Positions 32,598-41,996 of a stretch of 64,000 nucleotides of DNA are shown here, piece by piece. The notes beneath the pieces were generated by a model. That model was not told the origin of the DNA, did not search any database, and saw only the letters and a program-made list of their open reading frames with translations. The number at the start of each line of letters is the position of its first letter. Within the stretch, counting starts at the first letter, position 1. The stretch lies in the NCBI GenBank assembly GCA_934757245.1, contig CAKVLH010000002.1, positions 1 to 64,000 of the forward strand, in the 5' to 3' direction. This DNA is from an uncultured Candidatus Melainabacteria bacterium (GTDB lineage Bacteria; Cyanobacteriota; Vampirovibrionia; Gastranaerophilales; Gastranaerophilaceae). Made by a program: the position numbers and the translations under genes.

Positions 32598-35564
32598 TTA
32601 TCCTTCGTGATACTTAGTAATAATCTTTTTAACCTGCTCTGCAAACATATTTTGATTAAAGTCGTCTTTTTGCATGTAAAATTCAATTCGATATGGCGCA
32701 AGACGTTTAAGTGCAGATTTTTCAGGCAATGAACTCATTACAATAACCGGAATATCTGCATACATTTCATCATTTTTCAAGCGTTCTACAAATTCGTAAC
32801 CATCAATTTTTGGCATAGTCAAATCAGTTATAATCAAGTCGTAGTGATTTATCTTAAGTTTAACCAATGCTTCTTCCGCATCCAAAACCGCGTCTACAGA
32901 ATACCCGATATTCATGAGAATATTTTTAATCATAGTTCTGCTTGTAATTGAATCATCCACCACAAGAATACGCTTATAAGACAAAATGTCATTCGGAAGT
33001 AACTTAGGATCTTGCGCAGAACTGATAGCTTTATTAAAGTCATAGTGCAAGATATCCTGCATATTAAGAATTAAGCACAATTCACCTGACGCCAAATTTG
33101 TAATACCAGATATATTTTTGACTTTATATAAAGGTGGTGAAAGCTTTTTCTGTAAAATGTCTTGGTCGCCTAAAAGTTTATCAACAACTAAGCCAATAGT
33201 TTTATCATCAGCTTCTATAATCAAAATTGTTTCTTTTTCACCGCGTGGAATTGCTTTGAGTTTCAAAATATCAGACAAATAATATAGCGGGATAATTTTG
33301 TTGTTATAAACAATAGAGCGCACTCCGTTATTTGTCTTAATTTCATTTTGATTTTTAAGAATAAATGTTGTAATAACTTGAATAGGAATCGCAAAAGTCT
33401 GTTCAGAAATCTTAACCAAGAAAACTCTAAGCGTAGTAAGTGTTACAGGGATTTCAATATGAACACAGCTACCTTTGCCGAACTCAGAAATAACTTTAAC
33501 TTTTCCGTTTAGTTGAGAAATTTTAGTTTTAACAACATCAAGCCCGATACCGCGTCCTGAAATACTTGTAATTGAATCACCGGTTGTAAATCCCGGCCAG
33601 AAAATAATATTCATGATAGATTCATCAGTCATAGAATCAATATCTTCTTGTGTTAAAAATCCTCTTGAAACAGCTCTATCTTTGATTTTTTCAAGATTAA
33701 AACCATGCCCGTCATCCATAACCTCAATAATAACTTTGTTATCATCTTGTTTTGCAGATAAAAGAATTCTACCGACAGGGTTTTTGCCGTTTGCAATACG
33801 TTCTTCGCGAGTTTCAATACCGTGGTCAATTGCATTTCTCAAAATATGGATTAACGGCGTTTTGATTTCTTCAATAATCTTTTTATCTGCGCAAGTATCT
33901 TTGCCTTCAATTTCAAAATCGATATCTTTACCTTTTTCATTTGCAATATCGCGTACCATTCTTGAGAATGAATTAAATACGGTCGAAATCGGTAATACGC
34001 GGATATTTTTAACCATTGACTCCATTTCGTCAATGATTAAACGCATTTTCATGTCATCCTCTTTTGAAGAACGATAAAGTGAATTCAAATCATAAATTGT
34101 TCTTGAAACATTTTGCGTAATATCTGATAAAAGCGAAAAAACCTGTTTTACGAAAGCGCTTGTATATTGTTCAGAAGCACCTGTTTGCAGATATTTACGA
34201 TTATAATATCTTAAATAATTTGAAGTTTTTAACAAATCCTTTTGGCAATTTTCGTTAACATTTTTTATATTATCGATTTTTTCAAGATTTTTTTCTGTTT
34301 TAATCTTTGTAATAATCAATTCGCCAAGCTGATTTACAAGTGTATCAAGCTTTTGAGCATTTACGTGCAAAGTCTTAATTTCCGTAGAAGAAGATGATTT
34401 TCCGCCTCCACCTGAAGTTTGTGTAGAAAGATTTTTTGTTTCAACAACTCCGGTATCCTTCTTGTAGTTTAATTCAAGAAGCTGTTTCATAATTTCTAAT
34501 TGTTGAACAATTAAATCACTATCAATGCTTTCGTTAGGCGCTGCGCAATATTCAACAGCACTTTTTAGCGTCTGCATCATTTGTTCTTCAAGCTGAACAG
34601 AGTTTTCCAAAATGAAATCTAGGATTTCTATAATCATATTGATAACTTCTAAAACGCTTGTGTCATCAATATTTTCTTTGAGCTTAAGTATGCCCTCTTT
34701 GATTTCTTTTGTATAAATACTACTGCCTTGAAGCATAGTGATTTTTTCTGCAATATCAAAGAACGTTAGTCCGCCATCTTCTGTTTCAATGCAAGAAGTT
34801 GTAAACTTAGCTGCCGCAGAGCTCAATTCATTACGAAGTTCCAAAATCTCACTAATCGTAAGCGTGTTGGTCGCATTCATCACAAAATCAAGTTTTGTAA
34901 GTATATTTTCAAGCGAATTTTTAACTTCATAAAGATTTGTACCCTTAAAAAATTCATAGATTTTTTGGACTTCTTCTTTAAGAATAACGATATCTTGCGA
35001 TTCTTCTTCCGGTACAATACCGTCAATTATTTCAAAACAGTTGTTAAAAGTCGTATTGATTTCTTCTTGATTTTTTGCCAACTCTTTTGTTGTATCATCA
35101 GGTTCGGCAAGAGAAGCTATCTTTGCGTTCTTATCCGTAGTTTGAGCATCTTCTAACTCTTGCTCCATAAGAAACTCCAAATTAGAAATTATTGTCGTAT
35201 AACTTTCATCAATGATTTCTCTTGCGTTGCGTATGGAGTCTTGAAGATATTTAGAAACTGCTTCAAGCGAATTATTCATTAACTTTAAGATATTTGCATC
35301 AAGAAGAATTTTATTGTTATTAACGCTGTCAAAAAAATCTTCCATTTTATGTAAAATCATTTGGATATTATTAAATCCAACCATTCTTACAGCGCCTTTT
35401 AAGCTGTGCAAATCACGATAGACAACTCCAATAATATCTTTGTTTGCAGGAGTATCCTCCAGCGCAAACAAATTATTGAAAAGCCTGTCAAGAATTTCTT
35501 CAGACTCAACGCGAAAAATCTCTAATACTTCTTTATTATTTTGATTGTTATCCGAAAAGTCCAA
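32598..35564 (-). CDS. Hybrid CheA histidine kinase with C-terminal receiver
   Basis: This is a 988-residue protein. The N-terminal Hpt domain has the phosphorylation motif LHSLKGA with His53. A long helical linker (about 120-400) with a SSGGGGKSSSS-like hinge follows, then a dimerisation helix, then the HATPase (HILRNAIDHGIETREERIANGK, DDGHGFN, GRGIGLDVVKTKI). A CheW-like domain lies at about 700-840 and a receiver at about 863-985 (RILVVDDS...LIITDLTMPKIDGY). CheA-receiver fusions are typical of cyanobacterial phototaxis (PixL) and pilus chemosensing. The chemoreceptor gene lies 7 bp upstream. It probably controls motility or pili together with the neighbours to 39144. Confidence 0.93.
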   Translation of the reverse strand: MDFSDNNQNNKEVLEIFRVESEEILDRLFNNLFALEDTPANKDIIGVVYRDLHSLKGAVRMVGFNNIQMILHKMEDFFDSVNNNKILLDANILKLMNNSLEAVSKYLQDSIRNAREIIDESYTTIISNLEFLMEQELEDAQTTDKNAKIASLAEPDDTTKELAKNQEEINTTFNNCFEIIDGIVPEEESQDIVILKEEVQKIYEFFKGTNLYEVKNSLENILTKLDFVMNATNTLTISEILELRNELSSAAAKFTTSCIETEDGGLTFFDIAEKITMLQGSSIYTKEIKEGILKLKENIDDTSVLEVINMIIEILDFILENSVQLEEQMMQTLKSAVEYCAAPNESIDSDLIVQQLEIMKQLLELNYKKDTGVVETKNLSTQTSGGGGKSSSSTEIKTLHVNAQKLDTLVNQLGELIITKIKTEKNLEKIDNIKNVNENCQKDLLKTSNYLRYYNRKYLQTGASEQYTSAFVKQVFSLLSDITQNVSRTIYDLNSLYRSSKEDDMKMRLIIDEMESMVKNIRVLPISTVFNSFSRMVRDIANEKGKDIDFEIEGKDTCADKKIIEEIKTPLIHILRNAIDHGIETREERIANGKNPVGRILLSAKQDDNKVIIEVMDDGHGFNLEKIKDRAVSRGFLTQEDIDSMTDESIMNIIFWPGFTTGDSITSISGRGIGLDVVKTKISQLNGKVKVISEFGKGSCVHIEIPVTLTTLRVFLVKISEQTFAIPIQVITTFILKNQNEIKTNNGVRSIVYNNKIIPLYYLSDILKLKAIPRGEKETILIIEADDKTIGLVVDKLLGDQDILQKKLSPPLYKVKNISGITNLASGELCLILNMQDILHYDFNKAISSAQDPKLLPNDILSYKRILVVDDSITSRTMIKNILMNIGYSVDAVLDAEEALVKLKINHYDLIITDLTMPKIDGYEFVERLKNDEMYADIPVIVMSSLPEKSALKRLAPYRIEFYMQKDDFNQNMFAEQVKKIITKYHEG

Positions 35565-35571
35565 CTTAATC

Positions 35572-36618
35572 CTAACCTTCTATTGCTGAATTTTTAATAT
35601 CAGCTGATAAATTGTTTAATTTTGAAATTTTTTCTGAACCTGATGTCATTGTCTGAATAAGAGTTTCAGCGATTGAAGAGTTTTCTTCATCAATAATATT
35701 CAAGCGTTCAATAATATCATTTTGCTTTTTAGCGTTCTGATTCAAAATTTCTAATGAGTCCAAAATTTCTTTAATCAGATTTAATAAAACTTCAGAATTA
35801 GAAGAAACACTGTTAATATCTTTAACAACAGCTTCGATTTCTTTAGAACCTTCTTCTGTCGCCATAACTGTTGAGTTTGTCGTGTATTGAATATTGCTTG
35901 TAAGTGAAGTGATCTTTGTAATCGCTTGTTTTGATTCATCAGCAAGTTTACGAATTTCACCGGCAACAACCGCAAAACCTTTACCATGTTCGCCTGCTCT
36001 GGCAGCTTCAACTGCAGCATTCAAAGCTAACATGTTTGTTTGCTCTGCGATATCGTCAACAACGCTGATTGTGTTACCAATTTGTTGAGAGTGTTCAGAA
36101 AGCTCTAAAATAAGTTCCGCAATCATTTGAATTTTCTGTCTTAAAACAAGCATTTTATCCGCATTTGAAGAAATTGCGTCATGCTCTTTTTCTGAAAAAC
36201 TGATTGATTGATTAACTTGTTTTTCTGTATTTTTAGAAGTTTGAACGGAATCTTCTGACAAAGCTTTCAACTTTTCTACAAGAGTAGAGATGCTTTTTGT
36301 ATTTACAGTCAATGTTTCAAAAATTTTCTTCTGTTCGTTCAACGTATCCATAATATCGCTTGTTGTTTCAGACAATGAATTTGATTGACTTGTAAGTGTT
36401 GTTTTAATTGCTTTTGAAATCCATTGTTTAGTTATAACGTGTACAGTAACTCTAAATACTACAATTATCGCTAAAAATAAGGCTGTATCATAAGGCGCTA
36501 CTCTGTTGACTTTTGCAAAGATTAAAAACAATACGCAAACAAGCGTAAACGCAACAATATCAATAACACATTTTATATTAAATTTCTGTTTAAGTCCGAA
36601 GATTTTTTCGTCAAGCAC
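35572..36618 (-). CDS. Methyl-accepting chemotaxis protein without periplasmic sensor domain
   Basis: The 348-residue protein has two closely spaced membrane helices (about residues 18-37 and 41-60) with no room for a periplasmic domain. A coiled coil follows with the invariant receptor tip [42 protein letters not shown] (about 190-232). Without an obvious ligand domain it may sense the membrane state or work with a partner. It is the first gene of the minus-strand pair with the CheA hybrid, divergent from the GGDEF gene. GGAGAG precedes the start. Confidence 0.92.
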   Translation of the reverse strand: MLDEKIFGLKQKFNIKCVIDIVAFTLVCVLFLIFAKVNRVAPYDTALFLAIIVVFRVTVHVITKQWISKAIKTTLTSQSNSLSETTSDIMDTLNEQKKIFETLTVNTKSISTLVEKLKALSEDSVQTSKNTEKQVNQSISFSEKEHDAISSNADKMLVLRQKIQMIAELILELSEHSQQIGNTISVVDDIAEQTNMLALNAAVEAARAGEHGKGFAVVAGEIRKLADESKQAITKITSLTSNIQYTTNSTVMATEEGSKEIEAVVKDINSVSSNSEVLLNLIKEILDSLEILNQNAKKQNDIIERLNIIDEENSSIAETLIQTMTSGSEKISKLNNLSADIKNSAIEG

Positions 36619-36701
36619 TTTTTCTCTCCTATAGTTTTTTTTAAGTATTTATTATATAATCATTTTATACTAAAATCGTTTAAATTGGAATATAAGAAAT
36701 T

Positions 36702-38159
36702 ATGACAACAAAAGTTCTGTTAGTTGAAGATAGTAATACCCAATTGAAATTTTTGAGAGACGGGCTGGTTAATAATGGTTTTGAAGTAGAAACTGCAACG
36801 AACGGTGCAGAAGCTTATAAAAAACTGTATGATTACATCCCCGATATTGTTGTTTCAGATATCATGATGCCTGTAATTGACGGCTACCAACTATGCAGAA
36901 TGATTAAAAATGTTGATGAAACAAAGAAAATTCCTGTAATTTTGCTTACGGTTTTGGATAAAAAGATTGATAACTTCTGGGGCAAAAAAGCAGGCGCACA
37001 GTTGTTTTTGTCTAAATCTATAGACATGAACGAACTTGTTAAAAATATCAATGCAACTCTTCGCAGATATCCCGTAACAGAAGAATATAAAGCTAAAATA
37101 GCGTTAAAAGCAAGCGCAGACAATTCTGCACAAACCAGATTAAACACGATTCTTAACGATTTATTACTTAAATCTGTTTTTGCAAATGAATTCAGAAATC
37201 TAAGCGACTTTTTAAATTACGAAAGAATCCTTGTTGAAAAATTATTCTCTTTGCTAAGTTCTTTTGTAGAGTACAGTTTAGCAGGAATATTCTTCGCTTC
37301 TCCGGATGATTATGCTGAAAATATGTTGTATATTGATACATTGGGAAAAAATCTTAGTAAAGGCGTACTTTCTGATGTTCAGTATGATTTCTTTAAGAAA
37401 ATGGAAGAATTTCGCAGTTTAAAGAATACTAAATTTGAAGTTGTAAGAATGCTTTTAGGCAAAGAACTTGATTACAAATTCTCTGACCTAAAATCAAAAA
37501 TCATCATCCCGTTGATTTTTGACAAAAAACTTATTGGCGGAATTTGCTTCTATACGCGTCAAGATATGGATTACGCATCATTTAGATATTTTGATATTAT
37601 GATTAGCGAACTTCTTGCAATCTTTAAGATGAAATATCAGTACACCGAAAAAGAATTTATGTCGGTTCTTGATGGTCTAACTGGACTTTATAACAGAAGA
37701 CAGTTTGAAATCGGTTTGGAACAGGAATTCAACCGTACAAAGCGTCATCCGTCAGATTTCAGCCTTGCAATTCTTGATATTGACTTCTTTAAGAAAGTTA
37801 ACGATACTTATGGACACCAGTATGGTGATTACGTTCTAAAAACGGTTGCAGACTTGATGAAACAAGCGTTTAGAAAAACAGATTTGTTATACAGATACGG
37901 TGGCGAAGAGTTGATTATGATTATGCCTGAAACAAATCTTGAAGGCGCAGTCATACCGGTTCAAAGACTTAGACGCATGGTTGAAGAATACGATTTCAAT
38001 CTAAACAATGTTAAAGCTAAAGTTACTGTTAGTATAGGTTTAACAATGAATTATCAAGACCTGAATTCACCTGCGGAAATTTTGAAATCTGCCGATGAAG
38101 CTTTATATAGAGCAAAAGAAAGCGGAAGAAACAGGGTAGTTTTGCATGAACAGCAGTAA
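36702..38159 (+). CDS. Receiver-GGDEF diguanylate cyclase
   Basis: The 485-residue protein has an N-terminal receiver (VLLVEDSNTQLKFLRDG, phospho-Asp in IVVSDIMMPVIDGYQ, KSIDMNELV). A central GAF-like region (about 150-315) precedes a GGDEF domain (LDGLTGLYNRRQFE, ILDIDFFKKVNDTYGHQYGD, YRYGGEELIMIMPE). The active-site GGEEL is intact and the inhibitory I-site RKTD sits five residues before it, so it should make c-di-GMP with product feedback. The double CheW gene overlaps its end by 14 bp. It is probably phosphorylated by the CheA hybrid encoded divergently. Confidence 0.93.
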   Translation: MTTKVLLVEDSNTQLKFLRDGLVNNGFEVETATNGAEAYKKLYDYIPDIVVSDIMMPVIDGYQLCRMIKNVDETKKIPVILLTVLDKKIDNFWGKKAGAQLFLSKSIDMNELVKNINATLRRYPVTEEYKAKIALKASADNSAQTRLNTILNDLLLKSVFANEFRNLSDFLNYERILVEKLFSLLSSFVEYSLAGIFFASPDDYAENMLYIDTLGKNLSKGVLSDVQYDFFKKMEEFRSLKNTKFEVVRMLLGKELDYKFSDLKSKIIIPLIFDKKLIGGICFYTRQDMDYASFRYFDIMISELLAIFKMKYQYTEKEFMSVLDGLTGLYNRRQFEIGLEQEFNRTKRHPSDFSLAILDIDFFKKVNDTYGHQYGDYVLKTVADLMKQAFRKTDLLYRYGGEELIMIMPETNLEGAVIPVQRLRRMVEEYDFNLNNVKAKVTVSIGLTMNYQDLNSPAEILKSADEALYRAKESGRNRVVLHEQQ

Positions 38160-39144
38160 TTTAATTGAGCAAAAAAAGAATACTCATTTATATTTTCAAG
38201 TTGGGGATAACAAATACGCGGTTAACTCTGCAAATGTACTTGAAATTATGAAGTTGCCGGCGTTAGATTATCCGCAAAAGTTACCGAATAATATTGTCGG
38301 ACTTTTAAAATACAATAATTTTGTTATCAATGTAATTGATATCAGATTTTACCTTGATATAGAAGTAAGACCTTATACTGTTCATAATGAGCTTTTAATT
38401 GTAAAAACCGATGAATTAATTTATGGAATTATTACAGATAAAGTTATCGGAATTTTGCCGTTTGATAGCGTTTTTGTTGATGCAATTCCTTACGCTGACA
38501 GCAATACGGTTATTGATTCTTTGTATAAAATTAACAATGAAACCATTTTTATAATTAATATTTATTCGGTTGAAAATATTTTGAAGAAACATCAAGAGTG
38601 GGCAAAGGTTGAAATACCAAAATTGTTTCCTCAAGATGAAACATCAAAAGCGATTATGACAAAAAGAACGCTTGAAGTTGTAAATAAATCGACAATGAAG
38701 CTTGCATCAAGCGAATTGCACGTTAAAAATAAATATATTTCTTTCAATTTGAATTCTAATACTTATTGTATAGCGTTAGACTATGTGAAAGAAGTTTTGA
38801 AAGATACATCAATAACAAATGTCCCAGGAACGCCTGATTTTATTGAAGGGATAATGAATCTCCGCGGTGATTATATTACAGTTATTAATCTTAAAAACTT
38901 TTTGGGCTTAGATGCCGGCGTTGTTGCAGAAAAAAAACCCGTAATTATCATCAAATGCAATGAACTAAAATTGGCATTTTTAATTGATAAAATTAACGAG
39001 CTTTTCGAATTCCAACAAGACGACATCAACGACTTGGGCGACGGATATTTCTCAAACGAATTTATCTATAATAATACGCTTTACACCATTTTAAACGTAG
39101 AAAAAATTGCATCTGACAAGCGTATTATCATCACAGATATGTAA
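38146..39144 (+). CDS. Double CheW-domain coupling protein
   Basis: The 332-residue protein has two CheW-like folds. The first (about residues 8-150) has LYFQVGDNKYAVNSANVLEIMKLP and LLKYNNFVINVIDIRFYL. The second (about 190-325) has YISFNLNSNTYCIALDYVKEVLK, VPGTPDFIEGIMNLRGDYITVINLKNFLGL and IIKCNELKLAFLIDKI. Such tandem CheW proteins link receptors to CheA arrays. The 14-bp overlap with the diguanylate cyclase gene suggests c-di-GMP output is built into the array. Confidence 0.9.
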   Translation: MNSSNLIEQKKNTHLYFQVGDNKYAVNSANVLEIMKLPALDYPQKLPNNIVGLLKYNNFVINVIDIRFYLDIEVRPYTVHNELLIVKTDELIYGIITDKVIGILPFDSVFVDAIPYADSNTVIDSLYKINNETIFIINIYSVENILKKHQEWAKVEIPKLFPQDETSKAIMTKRTLEVVNKSTMKLASSELHVKNKYISFNLNSNTYCIALDYVKEVLKDTSITNVPGTPDFIEGIMNLRGDYITVINLKNFLGLDAGVVAEKKPVIIIKCNELKLAFLIDKINELFEFQQDDINDLGDGYFSNEFIYNNTLYTILNVEKIASDKRIIITDM

Positions 39145-39342
39145 TTAACCGCGTTTGATTACCGTTGCAAGAAGTTCGCCGTAACTGTTAAAACAGCCAT
39201 TCGTTTCTTTGATTTCGTATGTTACTTCACTATCTTCTGCTTTTTCTTTCTTAGCAAAAGCTTCTGCGCTTTCTAAATCCTTGAATTCACCAGCCATGTC
39301 TGGTTCAAAATATGATGGTTTATCGATAAAAACTTGATACAT
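39145..39342 (-). CDS. Small unknown protein (65 aa)
   Basis: A 65-residue protein starting MYQVFIDKPSYFEPDMAGEF, with AGGAGG before the ATG at 39342. It is acidic and has an alpha/beta look (FKDLESAEAFAKKEKAEDSEVTYEIKET...YGELLATVIKRG), like small DUF-type single-domain proteins with an E-A-F-A-K helix. The stop touches the cheW stop. No function is recognised. Confidence 0.6.
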   Translation of the reverse strand: MYQVFIDKPSYFEPDMAGEFKDLESAEAFAKKEKAEDSEVTYEIKETNGCFNSYGELLATVIKRG

Positions 39343-39411
39343 AATATGCCTCCTAAGATTTTTATAGCACAAACAAAAAATCATTTGTAATTTTTATCTT
39401 AAGAGAAGTTA

Positions 39412-40698
39412 TTAAATGCCAAATGCTGATTTGAATTTTGTTGGGTCAAAGTTTATAGCGCCTGTTCCTTGTTGAGCTGTAGCATTGTTATCTTGAACTG
39501 CGCCAAATTGAGAATAATCAGGTTTTTGAGTGTCTTTTGTTGATTGTCCTTCATATTCTGCTACTGCAGCTTGTAATTCTGTATTTGCATCAACAACTTG
39601 AGACCAAGAACCTGTTGCTGTGATGATTGATGACAATTTTGTTTGATAATCACCAACCAAACCAACAGCTGTATCACTTTCGCCTTGAACGCTACCAACC
39701 AAGCCGGTCATACCTTGAATATCAGAACCCATTTTACCGATTGCTTGAGTTAATGATGCTAAAGTTTTTGCAGCACCGCCAATTCTTGTTGCTCCTGCTG
39801 CTGTTTGGTCTGCACCAATCTGCATAAGTTTTGTGCTTGCTGATTGACCAACAAATGGAATCCAGCTTGTTGAAGCTCCTGTAGCAGTTGCAGCAGAGCC
39901 AACACCTTCATTCACTGCGCCTGTCGTTCCTGTAGCAGTATTTGTTACAACTTGTTGAGCTGCATTTTGAATGAAAGATTGTAAATCGCTAGAACCTGTT
40001 GAAATTGTTGTAGCAGCATCTGTAATCAAAGTTGATAAATTATTTGTTGCGTTTTCGATGATTGAATTTTGTTCTTGAATTCTGTTTTGCGCATCTTTTG
40101 TTAAGAATAACATTGAATCTGTCAATTTTTGAATTTCAGCAGAAGCGTTTTTGATATTTGCTAAAGCTTTTTGTTTTGCATCAGGTGAAGAAACACCGTT
40201 ATTAATGATTTGCAAGTTTTCATTAATAATATCAGCTTGTTCTTTTACAGCTTCTTGAGCTGTTTTAATATCTTCTTGATTTCCGCCAATTTCTTCAATT
40301 TGAGCAATCGCGTTTTCAATATTACTAGTTCCTGATTGAATGTTGCTAACGATTTCATCAACTTTAGATTGAACTTCACTAGCTTTATCACTAGCTTTTT
40401 GGCTTACTTGAGTTGCATTGTTATCATTTTTTTTAACTTCTTGAGTAGCCTTAGAGTTTTCGTTCGTTCCCAAGCTCATTACCATACTCATCAATTTTTG
40501 AACCATGTTTGAAATTGCTTGAGCTTTTTGTTGATCATTACCATCAATAGCAGATTGTCCGTCTTGAACCAAACCCCAAACGCTGTTTAAATAATTGTTT
40601 CCAGAAGCAAATGAAGCGCCATTAACACCAAGAGATGAAAGTTGGCTCTTTGCGTTGTTTAATATTGATTGTAAATCTGTATTAAATCCTGTGCTCAT
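39412..40698 (-). CDS. Unknown Ala/Gln/Thr-rich coiled-coil protein
   Basis: I do not recognise this 428-residue protein (start MSTGFNTDLQSILNNAKSQL). No signal peptide is present. Residues about 85-235 are a coiled coil of Gln, Asn and Ala heptads. Residues 255-345 are rich in Gly, Ala, Ser and Thr with small-residue helices (WIPFVGQSASTKLMQIGADQTAAGATRIGGAAKTLASL). The C-terminus is Gln/Asn-rich. The design recalls secreted pore or translocator proteins of needle-type systems, but this is only resemblance of composition. An RpaB-like box at 40779-40796 lies upstream. Confidence 0.65.
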   Translation of the reverse strand: MSTGFNTDLQSILNNAKSQLSSLGVNGASFASGNNYLNSVWGLVQDGQSAIDGNDQQKAQAISNMVQKLMSMVMSLGTNENSKATQEVKKNDNNATQVSQKASDKASEVQSKVDEIVSNIQSGTSNIENAIAQIEEIGGNQEDIKTAQEAVKEQADIINENLQIINNGVSSPDAKQKALANIKNASAEIQKLTDSMLFLTKDAQNRIQEQNSIIENATNNLSTLITDAATTISTGSSDLQSFIQNAAQQVVTNTATGTTGAVNEGVGSAATATGASTSWIPFVGQSASTKLMQIGADQTAAGATRIGGAAKTLASLTQAIGKMGSDIQGMTGLVGSVQGESDTAVGLVGDYQTKLSSIITATGSWSQVVDANTELQAAVAEYEGQSTKDTQKPDYSQFGAVQDNNATAQQGTGAINFDPTKFKSAFGI

Positions 40699-40778
40699 CT
40701 TACTTACTGCTTCCTATATTACCATCTTGTATATATAAAGTATTTAAAAAGTAGGCAATTTCAGCGTTTGGACATGTT

Positions 40779-40796
40779 GTAACAAAACTTTACAAA
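40779..40796 (+). promoter_or_regulatory. HLR1-like RpaB box upstream of 39412-40698
   Basis: GTAACAAA-AC-TTTACAAA fits HLR1 at 15 of 16 defined positions, 81-98 bp before the minus-strand start codon. The orientation and distance are nearly the same as for 8632-9120. Confidence 0.5.
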
Positions 40797-40820
40797 TCTG
40801 TTTCAAAATGCTAAGACTAA

Positions 40821-40950
40821 GTAAATAATACCCTCTCCCGCCTTCGGCACCCTCTCCATGTAGAATTAAAAGGAGAGGGAGCAAGACTTGTTTGCTTGAA
40901 CATCTTTAGCCCCTCCCCTCCCTCGGGGGAGGGGAGAGGGTATTATTAAT
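40821..40950. repeat. MITE-like CCCTCTCCC element, copy 5 (130 bp, reversed)
   Basis: It runs from GTAAATAATACCCTCTCCC to GGGAGAGGGTATTATTAAT, with the internal GCCTTCGGCACCCTCTCCATG in reverse orientation relative to copy 1. Confidence 0.7.
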
Positions 40951-40958
40951 TTCAAGTT

Positions 40959-41888
40959 CTACTTTCCAACATCTTCCAATTGCGCGTGCGGATGTGCGTT
41001 TTCGTAAACATCTTTCATGTGTTTCATAGAAATATGGGTATAAATCTGGGTATTAGAAATTCCGGCATGTCCGAGAAGCTCCTGCACCACTCTCAAATCA
41101 GCACCATTTTCAATAAGTTTTGTCGCAAAACTGTGTCTAAATACGTGAGGTGTAACTTTCTTAGGCAATTCTATTTTTTCAACTGTCTCATTAATAACTT
41201 TTCTAATAGTTTTATTTTGAAGTCGATAGCCTGTGTTATTGATAAATAGTGGCGTATCGTCATTAATTTCGCCCGTATTATATTCTGGAGCAATAAGTTT
41301 TCTTGCTGTATTAATATATTGATTAAGATAATCTTTTGCTCTATCAGAAACTAAGACAATTCTTTCTTTTGCACCTTTACCAAAAACGCGAATTTCGTTT
41401 TCTTCCAAGTTTAAATCACCAAAATTCAAGTTGCTTAATTCTGAAACACGCATGCCTGTTGCCCAAAGGAGTTCAAGAATAACACGATTTCTAAAACCGG
41501 CCGGAGTTTCAATTTTGACATTATTCAGAATTTTCTCAACTTCATCAGGAGTTAGAAATTTGGGCAAAGATTTCGGACGCTTCGGTGCTGATAGCGAAAT
41601 CGCAGGATTTGTATCAATATATCTTTCTCTAAAAAGAAACTTATAAAATGTTCTAATTGCAGCAACTTTTCGCGCAATTGTTGTCTTTTTGTAATCAAAT
41701 CTCTGAATAAAATGCAAGTATTCACGCAGTTTATTAAAATCAACTTCTGTACAGCTTGCATTATCAAGCCAAAGAATATAGCTAACAATATCTGATGAAT
41801 AAGCTGAAAGTGTGTGGTCGGAAAAGTTTTTTTCCACACTTAAATATGTTTTAAAATCTTCTAAATACTGCTTTTCACTCTCTTGCAT
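40959..41888 (-). CDS. XerC/XerD-family tyrosine recombinase
   Basis: The 309-residue protein has an N-terminal SAM-like core-binding domain (YLEDFKTYLSVEKNFSDHTLSAYSSDI). The catalytic domain carries Arg in ATGMRVSELSNL, HxxR in HVFRHSFATKL, His in LGHAGISNTQIYTH and the nucleophile Tyr in that same motif. It matches XerC/XerD in length and order and probably resolves chromosome dimers at dif; no integrase arm domain is present. The ATG at 41888 is preferred over a TTG 36 bp upstream. Confidence 0.9.
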   Translation of the reverse strand: MQESEKQYLEDFKTYLSVEKNFSDHTLSAYSSDIVSYILWLDNASCTEVDFNKLREYLHFIQRFDYKKTTIARKVAAIRTFYKFLFRERYIDTNPAISLSAPKRPKSLPKFLTPDEVEKILNNVKIETPAGFRNRVILELLWATGMRVSELSNLNFGDLNLEENEIRVFGKGAKERIVLVSDRAKDYLNQYINTARKLIAPEYNTGEINDDTPLFINNTGYRLQNKTIRKVINETVEKIELPKKVTPHVFRHSFATKLIENGADLRVVQELLGHAGISNTQIYTHISMKHMKDVYENAHPHAQLEDVGK

Positions 41889-41996
41889 AAATCTAATTAT
41901 AGAAGATTGCCTGAAAGTTTGCAAGAGTTTTATAAATGAATAAATAAACGACCAAAGTGCATTTATACTTAGAAGTTTTTATTATATAATTAACCT

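Noticed and set aside
33613..34077. 154-codon plus-strand frame
   Set aside because: It is antisense to the conserved CheA ATPase domain and has no start signals.
40959..41888. Tyrosine recombinase as evidence of a prophage or integrative element
   Set aside because: Length and motifs fit chromosomal XerC/XerD, no arm-binding domain, attachment duplication, tRNA or phage gene is nearby.
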